From: Chamaelirium japonicum
Lineage: Eukaryota > Streptophyta > Magnoliopsida > Liliales > Melanthiaceae
Assembly: GCA_947650365.1 (NCBI GenBank)
Contig: OX393550.1
Span: forward strand, 121,212,374-121,276,373
Length of the DNA: 64,000 nucleotides
Reading direction: 5' to 3'
Part shown: one piece after another, positions 55,300 through 64,000 of the stretch
Layout: each line of letters opens with the position of its first letter
Position numbering within the stretch: position 1 is the stretch's first letter
Made by a program: the position numbers and the translations under genes
The notes under the pieces: model-generated
Seen by the model: the letters and a program-made list of their open reading frames with translations, nothing else
Database searches by the model: none
Told to the model about the DNA's origin: nothing

Positions 55300-58200
55300 T
55301 CTAATTCATTCGTACGATCCATTCTAATTCATTCATACGATCCATTCTAATTCATTCGCACGAATGTATCCATTCAAATTCATTCGTACGATCCATTCTA
55401 ATTCATTCGCACGATCCATTCTAATTCATTCGTACGATCCATTCTAATTCATTTATACGATCCAATCTAATTCATTCATACAATCCATTCTAATTCATTT
55501 GCACGAATTTATCCATTCTAATTTATTCGTACGATCCATTCTAATTCATTCGCACAATCTATTCTAATTCATTCGCACAATCTATTCTAATTCATTCGTA
55601 CGATCCATTCGAATTCATTCGTACGATCCATTCTAATTCATTCGTACGATTCATTCTAATTCAATCCATTCTAATTCATTAGTACGATCCATTCTTACTC
55701 ATTCGTACGATCCATTCTAATTCATTCGTACGATCCATTCTAATTCATTAATACGATCCATTCTAATTCATTCGCACGATCCATTCTAATTCATTCACAC
55801 AATCCTTTCTATTTCATTCGTACGATCCATTCTAATTCATTCGCACGATCCATTCTAATTCATTCATACGATCCATTCTAATTCATTCATACAATCCATT
55901 CTAATTCATTCGCACAATCCATTCTAATTCATTCGCACGATCCATTCTAATTCATTCGCATGATCCATTCTAATTCATTCGTACGATCGATTCTAATTCA
56001 TTCATACGATCCATTCTAATTCATTCACACGAATGTATCCATTCTAATTCATTCGTACGATCCATTCTAATTCATTCGCACAATCTATTATAATTCATCC
56101 ATACGATCCATTCTAATGGATCGTACGTAAGAATTAGAATGGATTGTATGAATGAATTAGAATGGATCGTGCGAATGAATTAGAATGGATCGTACGAATG
56201 AATTAGAATGGATACATTCGTGCGAAAGAATTAGAATAGATCGTATGACTGAATTAGAATGGATCGTATGAATGAAATAGAATGGATCGTACGAATGAAT
56301 TAGAATGGATCGTGCGAATGAATTAGAATGGATCGTACGAATGAATTAGAATGGATCGTACGAATGAATTAGAATGGATACATTCGTGCGAATGAATTAG
56401 AATGGATCGTATGAATGAATTAGATTGGATCGTATAAATGAATTGGAATGGATCGTACGAATGAATTAGAATGGATCGTGCTAATAAATTAGAAAGGATC
56501 GTACGAACGAATTAGAATGGATAAATTCATTCAAATGAATTAGAATGGATTGTATGAATGAATTAGATTGGATCGTATAAATGAATTAGAATGGATCGTA
56601 CGAATGAATTAGAATGGATCGTGCGAATGAATCAGAATGGATCGTACGAATGAATTTGAATGGATACATTCGTGCGAATGAATTAGAATGGATCGTATGA
56701 ATGAATTAGATTGTACGAAGGAATTAGAATGGATCATACGAATGAAATAAAATGGATCATAATCTAATTCATTCATACGATCCATTCTAATTCATTCGCA
56801 CAATCTATTCTAATTCATTCGTACGATCCATTCTAATTCATTCGCACGATCTATTCTAATTCATTCGTATGATCCATTCTAATTCATTCGCAGGAATGTA
56901 TCCATTCTAATTCATTCATACAATCTATTCTAATTCATTCGTACGATCCATTCTAATTCATTCGTACAATCTATTCTAATTTATTCGCACGATCCATTCT
57001 AATTCGAACCACTCTAATTCATTCGTATGATCCATTCTAATTCATTCGCACGAATGTATCCATTCTAATTCATTAGAATGGATCATACGAATGAGTAAGA
57101 ATGGATCGTACGAATGAAATAGAATGGATTGTACGAATGAATTAGAATGGATCGTACGAATGAACTAGAATAGATTATATGAATGAATTAGAATGGATAC
57201 ATTCGTGCGAATGAATTAGAATGGATCGTACGAATGAATTAGAATAGATCGTGCGAATGAATTAGAATGGATCGTACGAATGAATTAGAATAGATTGTGC
57301 GAATGAATTAGAATGGATCGTATGAATGAATTAGATTATGACCCATTTTATTTCATTCGTATGATCCATTCTAATTCCTTCGTACAATCTAATTCATTCA
57401 TACGATCCATTCTAATTCATTCGCACGAATGTATCCATTCAAATTCATTCGTACGATCCATTCTAATTCATTCGCACGATCCATTCTAATTCATATATAC
57501 GATCCAATCTAATTCATTCATACAATCCATTCTAATTCATTTGCACGAATTTATCCATTCTAATTCATTCGTACGATCCATTCTAATTCATTCGCACAAT
57601 CTATTCTAATTCATTCGCACAATCTATTCTAATTCATTCGTACGATCCATTCGAATTCATTCGTACGATCCATTCTAATTCATTCGTACGATTCATTCTA
57701 ATTCAATCCATTCTAATTCATTTGTACGATCCATTCTTACTCATTCGTACGATCCATTCTAATTCATTCGCACGATCCATTCTAATTCATTAATACGATC
57801 CATACTAATTCATTCGCACGATCCATTCTAATTCATTCACACAATCCATTCTATTTCATTCAGACGATCCATTCTAATTCATTCGCACGATCCATTCTAA
57901 TTCATTCATACGATCCATTCTAATTCATTCATACGATCCATTCTAATTCATTCGCACAATCCATTCTAATTCATTCGCACGATCCATTCTAATTCATTCG
58001 CATGATCCATTCTAATTCATTCGTACGATCGATTCTAATTCATTCATATGATCCATTCTAATTCATTCGCATGAATGTATCCATTCTAATTCATTCGTAC
58101 GATCCATTCTAATTCATTCGCACAATCTATTCTAATTCATCCATACGATCCATTCTAATGGATCGTACATAAGAATTAGAATGGATTGTATGAATGAATT

Positions 58201-59400
58201 AGAATGGATCGTGCGAATGAATTAGAATGGATCGTACGAATGAATTAGAATGGATACATTCGTGCGAAAGAATTAGAATAGATCGTATGAATGAATTAGA
58301 ATGGATCGTATGAATGAAATAGAATGGATCGTACGAATGAATTAGAATGAATCGTGCGAATGAATTAGAATGGATCGTACGAATGAATTAGAATGGATCG
58401 TACGAATGAATTATAACGGATACATTCGTGCGAATGAATTAGAATTGATCATATGAATGAATTAGATTGGATCGTATAAATGAATTAGAATGGATCGTAC
58501 GAATGAATTAGAATGGATCGTGCTAATAAATTAGAATGGATCGTACGAATGAATTAGAATGGATAAATTCATGCAAATGAATTAGAATGGATTGTATGAA
58601 TGAATTAGATTTGATCGTATAAATGAATTAGAATGGATCGTACGAATGAATTAGAATGGATCGTGCGAATGAATTAGAATGGATCGTACGAATGAATTTG
58701 AATGGATACATTCGTGCGAATGAATTAGAATGGATCGTATGAATGAATTAGATTGTACGAAGGAATTAGAATGGATCATACGAATGAAATAAAATGGATC
58801 ATAATCTAATTCATTCATACGATCCATTCTAATTCATTCGCACAATCTATTCTAATTCATTCGTACGATCCATTCTAATTCATTCGCACGATCTATTCTA
58901 ATTCATTCGTACGATCCATTCTAATTCATTCGCAGGAATGTATCCATTCTAAGTCATTCATACAATCTATTCTAATTCATTCGTACGATCCATTCTAATT
59001 CATTCGTACAATCTATTCTAATTCATTCGCACGATCCATTCTAATTCGAACCACTCTAATTCATTCGTATGATCCATTCTAATTCATTCGCACGAATGTA
59101 TCCATTCTAATTCATTAGAATGGATCATACGAATGAGTAAGAATGGATCGTACGAATGAAATAGAATGGATTGTACGAATGAATTAGAATGGATCATACG
59201 AATGAATTAGAATAGATTGTATGAATGAATTAGAATGGATACAATCGTGCGAATGAATTAGAATGGATCGTACGAATGAATTAGAATAGATCGTGCGAAT
59301 GAATTAGAATGGATCGTACGAATGAATTAGAATAGATTGTGCGAATGAATTAGAATGGATCGTATGAATGAATTAGATTATGACCCATTTTATTTCATTC
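55300..59400. repeat. 2.04-kb tandem duplication inside copy B
   Basis: The junction GATCATAATCTAATTC lies at about 56757 and 58796 (2039 bp apart), and TTCGAACCACTC at about 57003 and 59045 (2042 bp apart). Each is present once in copy A (29471 and about 29731). The repeated unit contains four blocks, R-F-R-F. Start and end are approximate. Confidence 0.85.
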
Positions 59401-61659
59401 GTATGATCCATTCTAATTCCTTCGTACAATCTAATTCATTCATACGATCCATTCTAATTCATTCGCACGAATGTATCCATTCAAATTCATTCGTACGATC
59501 CATTCTAATTCATTCGCACGATCCATTCTAATTCATTCGTACGATCCATTCTAATTCATTTATACGATCCAATCTAATTCATTCATACAATCCATTCTAA
59601 TTCATTTGCACGAATTTATCCATTCTAAGTCATTCGTACGATCCATTCTAATTCATTCGCACAATCTATTCTAATTCATTCGCACAATCTATTCTAATTC
59701 ATTCGTATGATCCATTCGAATTCATTCGTACGATCCATTCTAATTCATTCGTACGATTCATTCTAATTCAATCCATTCTAATTCATTCGTACGATCCATT
59801 GATACATTGGTGCGAATGAATTAGAATGGATTGTATGAATGACTTAGAGTGGATACATTCGTACAAATGAATTAGAATGGATCGTACGAATGAATTAGAA
59901 TGGATACATTCATGCGAATGAATTAGAATGGATCATATGAATGAATTAGAATGGATCGTACGAATGAATTAGAATGGATCGTGCGAATAAATTTGAATGG
60001 ATCGTATGAATGAATTAGAATGGATCGTGCGAATGAATTAGAATATAGATCGTACGAATGAATTAGAATGGATCGTACGAATGAATCCATTCTAATTCAT
60101 TCGTACGATCCATTCTAATTCATTCGCACGAATGAATCCATTCTAATTCATTCGTATGATCCATTCTAATTCATTCGCATGAATGTATCCATTCTAATTC
60201 ATTCGTACGATCCATTGTATCTCATTCATACAATCCATTCTATTTCATTCGTACGATCCATTCTAATTCATTCGCACGATCCATTCTAATTCATTCGCAT
60301 GATCCATTCTAATTCATTCGTACGATCGATTCTAATTCATTCATAAGATCCATTCTAATTCATTCGCACGAATGTATCCATTCTAATTCACTCGTATGAT
60401 CCATTCTAATTCATTCGCACAATCTATTCTAATTCATTCATACGATCCATTCTAATTTATTCGCACGATCCATTCTAATTCCTTTGTATGATCCATTCTA
60501 ATTCATTCGTACGGTATGATTCATTCTAATTCATTCTTATGATTCATTCTAATTCAATCCATTCTAATTCATTCGTACAATCCATTCTAATTCATTTGTA
60601 CGATCCATTCTAATTCATTCGTACGATTCATTCTAATTCAATCCATTCTAATTCATTCGTACGATCCATTCTTACTCATTCGTACGATCCATTCTAATTC
60701 ATTCGCACGAATGAATCCATTCTAATTCATTCGTATGATCCATTCTAATTCATTCGCATGAATTATCCATTCTAATTCATTCGTACGATCCATTCTATCT
60801 CATTCGGACAATCCATTCTATTTCATTCGTACGATCCATTCTAATTCATTCGCACGATCCATTCTAATTCATTCGCATGATCCATTCTAATTCATTCGTA
60901 CGATCGATTCTAATTCATTTATACGATCCATTCTAATTCATTCGCACGAATGTATACATTCTAATTCATTCGTACGATCCATTCTAATTCATTCGCACAA
61001 TCTATTCTAATTCATTCATATTGTGCGAATGGATTAGAATGGATCATACGATTGAGTAAGAATGGATTGTACGAATGAATTAGAATGGATCGTACTAATG
61101 AATTAGAATAGATTGTGCGAATGAATTAGAATGGATCGTACGAATGAATTAGAAAGGATATATTCGTGCGAATGAATTAGAATAGATCATATGAATGAAT
61201 TAGATTAGATCGTATGAATGAATTAGAATGGATTATATGAATGAATTAGAATGGATCGTGCAAATGAATTAGAATGGATCGTGCGAATAAATTAGAATGG
61301 ATCGTACGAATGAATTAGAATGGATCATATGAATGAATTAGATTGGATCCTACGAATGAATTAGAATGGATCGTACAAATGAATTAGAATGGATTGAATT
61401 AGAATGAATCATACGAATGAATTAGAATGAATCATACCGTACGAATGAATTAGAATGGATTATACGAAGGAATTAGAATGAATCGTACGAATGAATTAGA
61501 ATGGATCGTACGAATGAATTAGAATGGATCGTGCGAATGAATTAGAATGGATCGTACGAATGAATTAGAATGGATCGTACGAATGAATTAGAATGGATCG
61601 TACGAATGAATTAGAATGGATCGTGCGAATGAATTAGAATGGATCGTATGAATGAAATA

Positions 61660-61687
61660 GAATGGATTCGCACGAATGTATCCATTC
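61660..61687. repeat. F-to-R turnaround, GGATTCGCACG type, copy 7
   Basis: Counterpart of 31949, at an offset of 29711 bp. It opens the first full 1201-bp unit at the right end of the window. Confidence 0.88.
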
Positions 61688-62860
61688 TAATTCATTCGTA
61701 CGATCCATTCTAATTCATTCGTACAATCCATTCTAATTCATTCGCACGATCCATTCTTACTCATTCGTACGATCCATTCTAATTCATTCACACGATCCAT
61801 TCTAATTCATTAATACGATCCATTCTAATTCATTCGCACGATCCAATCTAATTCATTCACACTCATACTATCCATTCTAATTCATTCGCACGAATGTATC
61901 CTTTCTAATTCATTCGTACGATCCATTCTAATTCATTCGCACAATCTATTCTAATTCATTCGAACGATCCATTCTAAGTCATTCGTACGATCCATTCTAA
62001 TTCATTCGTACGATCCATTCTAATTCATTCGCACGATCCATTCTAATTCATTAATACGATCCAATCTAATTCATTCATACGATCCATTCTAATTCATTCG
62101 TACGATCCATTAGAATGGATCGTATGAATGAATTAGAATAGATTGTGCGAATGAATTAGAATGGATCGTACGAATGAATTAGAATGGATACATTCGTGCG
62201 AATGAATTACAATGGATCGTATGAATGAATTAGAATCGATCGTACGAATGAATTAGAATGGATCATGCGAATGAATTAGAATGGATCGTGCGAATGAATT
62301 AGAATGGATCGTACGAATGAAATATAATGGATTGTACGAATGAATTAGAATGGATACATTCATGCTAATGAATTAGAATGGATCATACGAATGAATTAGA
62401 ATGGATTCATTCGTGCGAATGAATTAGAATGGATCGTACGAATGAGTAAGAATGGATCGTACGAATGAATTAGAATGGATTGAATTAGAATGAATCGTAC
62501 GAATGAATTATAATGGATCGTACGAAGGAATTAGAATGGATCATACGAAGGAATTAGAATGGATAGTACGAATGAATTAGAATGGATACCTTCGTGCAAA
62601 TGAATTAGAATGGATCGTACGAATGAGTAAGAATGGATCGTACGAATGAAATAGAATGGATCGTATGAATGAATTAGAATGGATCGTGCGAATGAATTAG
62701 AATGGATCGTACGAATGAATTAGAATAGATTGTGCGAATGAATTAGAATGGATCATACGAATGAATTAGAATGGATCGTACGAATGAATTAGAATGGATC
62801 GTATGAATGAATTAGAATGGATCGTGCGAATGAATTAGAATGGATCGTACGAATGAAATA
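61660..62860. repeat. 1201-bp R+F unit, first tandem copy
   Basis: Same length and variant order as 31949-33149, with the inner switch at about 62110. It carries short forms such as CACTCATACTATCC and CTAAGTCATTCG. Confidence 0.88.
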
Positions 62861-62888
62861 GAATGGATTCGCACGAATGTATCCATTC
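62861..62888. repeat. F-to-R turnaround, GGATTCGCACG type, copy 8
   Basis: Opens the second, right-truncated 1201-bp unit. Confidence 0.88.
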
Positions 62889-64000
62889 TAATTCATTCGT
62901 ACGATCCATTCTAATTCATTCGTACAATCCATTCTAATTCATTCGCACGATCCATTCTTACTCATTCGTACGATCCATTCTAATTCATTCGCACGATCCA
63001 TTCTAATTCATTAATACGATCCATTCTAATTCATTCGCACGATCCATTCTAATTCATTCACACTCATACTATCCATTCTAATTCATTCGCACGAATGTAT
63101 CCTTTCTAATTCATTCGTACGATCCATTCTAATTCATTCGCACAATCTATTCTAATTCATTCGAACGATCCATTCTAAGTCATTCGTACGATCCATTCTA
63201 ATTCATTCGTACGATCCATTCTAATTCATTCGCACGATCCATTCTAATTCATTAATACGATCCAATCTAATTCATTCATACGATCCATTCTAATTCATTC
63301 GTACGATCCATTAGAATGGATCGTATGAATGAATTAGAATAGATTGTGCGAATGAATTAGAATGGATCGTACGAATGAATTAGAATGGATACATTCGTGC
63401 GAATGAATTACAATGGATCGTATGAATGAATTAGAATCGATCGTACGAATGAATTAGAATGGATCATGCGAATGAATTAGACTGGATCGTGCGAATGAAT
63501 TAGAATGGATCGTACGAATGAAATAGAATGGATTGTACGAATGAATTAGAATGGATACATTCATGCTAATGAATTAGAATGGATCATACGAATGAATTAG
63601 AATGGATTCATTCGTGCGAATGAATTAGAATGGATCGTACGAATGAGTAAGAATGGATCGTACGAATGAATTAGAATGGATTGAATTAGAATGAATCGTA
63701 CGAATGAATTACAATGGATCGTACGAAGGAATTAGAATGGATCATACGAAGGAATTAGAATGGATAGTACGAATGAATTAGAATGGATACCTTCGTGCAA
63801 ATGAATTAGAATGGATCGTACGAATGAGTAAGAATGGATCGTACGAATGAAATAGAATGGATCGTATGAATGAATTAGAATGGATCGTGCGAATGAATTA
63901 GAATGGATCGTACGAATGAATTAGAATAGATTGTGCGAATGAATTAGAATGGATCGTACGAATGAATTAGAATGGATCGTACGAATGAATTAGAATGGAT
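62861..64000. repeat. 1201-bp R+F unit, second tandem copy, cut by window end
   Basis: A near-identical repeat of the previous unit with the inner switch at about 63312. It probably continues past the window. High similarity to its neighbour suggests a recent duplication. Confidence 0.87.

Larger units (their letters stand above)
51617..61659. repeat. Large duplication, copy B
   Basis: Blocks: R to 53310, F 53315-53769, R 53770-54460, F 54461-55188, R 55189-56115, F 56117-56760, R 56763-57074, F 57075-57341, R 57343-58156, F 58158-58803, R 58805-59115, F 59116-59382, R 59384-59802, F 59803-60083, R 60084-61019, F 61020-61665. It follows copy A but adds a tandem 2.04-kb segment and a block of about 0.29 kb at 59797-60083 that matches 47325-47615. 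Open frames at 51971-52210, 53097-53282 and 54958-55194 are counterparts of those in copy A and are satellite frames. Confidence 0.88.
1..64000. repeat. 23-bp satellite array filling the whole window
   Basis: Every line of the window is made of one tandem monomer: a 10-nt half GAATGAATTA followed by a 13-nt half GAATGGATCGTAC, or its reverse complement. Exact head-to-tail copies can be read at 22358, 22381 and 22404. Both halves begin GAATG, so the unit may itself come from an older, shorter repeat (inference). The core TCGTACGA at the monomer boundary is an 8-bp palindrome containing CGTACG. No stretch above about 30 bp lacks monomer similarity, and I found no gene, tRNA, rRNA, transposon end or telomere-type repeat. 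The likely setting is eukaryotic heterochromatin. The taxon cannot be named from the sequence. Confidence 0.97.

Noticed and set aside
1..64000. CRISPR array
   Set aside because: Repeats of about 23 bp are present, but they abut with no unique spacers, flip strand many times, and have no cas genes or leader.
1..64000. Human-type satellite II/III (GGAAT pentamer) DNA
   Set aside because: GAATG is frequent, but the period is 23 bp with a fixed CGTACG core and there are no runs of GGAAT or ATTCC pentamers.
1..64000. CENP-B box or similar centromere protein site
   Set aside because: TTCG occurs in each monomer, but the CGGG end of the known box is absent throughout.
1..64000. Telomere or interstitial telomeric repeats
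   Set aside because: No tandem TTAGGG, TTTAGGG or TTAGG. Single TTAGGATGG monomers are point variants of TTAGAATGG.

Overview
This window is one uninterrupted block of satellite DNA. I see no gene, RNA gene, transposon or other unique sequence. Every stretch reads as a degenerate copy of a 23-bp monomer made of a 10-nt half, GAATGAATTA, and a 13-nt half, GAATGGATCGTAC, on either strand. The monomer is about 35% G+C, and G outnumbers C 6 to 2 on the purine-rich strand. I call the purine-rich unit on the + strand F and its reverse complement R. Exact monomers run back to back at, for example, 22358-22426. A 64-kb short-period satellite with layered higher-order repeats and CpG-type decay points to heterochromatin (pericentromeric, subtelomeric, sex- or B-chromosome-like) of a eukaryote. 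I do not recognise the monomer from any taxon.

The main feature is orientation. The array flips between F and R about 70 times, in blocks from about 90 bp to about 4.2 kb. Region by region: 1-1095 is R. About 1455-20570 is a higher-order repeat array (HOR-A) of four full units (4095, 4590, 4541 and 4141 bp) plus partial ends. Each unit has a small cassette of three inverted sub-blocks and a 3.5-4.0-kb F block. 20570-24450 is a mixed zone. 24451-33150 (copy A) and 51617-61660 (copy B) are a diverged large-scale duplication offset by 27.17-27.29 kb. Copy B also carries a 2.04-kb tandem duplication and an extra block of about 0.29 kb. Between the two copies lie long mosaic F and R blocks, including the longest R block at 43149-47329. 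61660-64000 holds a 1201-bp R+F unit repeated in tandem.

Most orientation-switch junctions recur with the same sequence in each higher-order copy. The flips therefore look old and spread by segmental duplication. Some junctions are perfect spacer-free palindromes with arms up to 48 bp. The short open frames (61-79 codons) are by-products of the 23-bp period and not genes. The strongest candidates for something undescribed are the conserved inverted cassette of HOR-A, with its T6 motif and palindrome, and the pervasive inverted layout, which would give self-complementary RNA from either strand.
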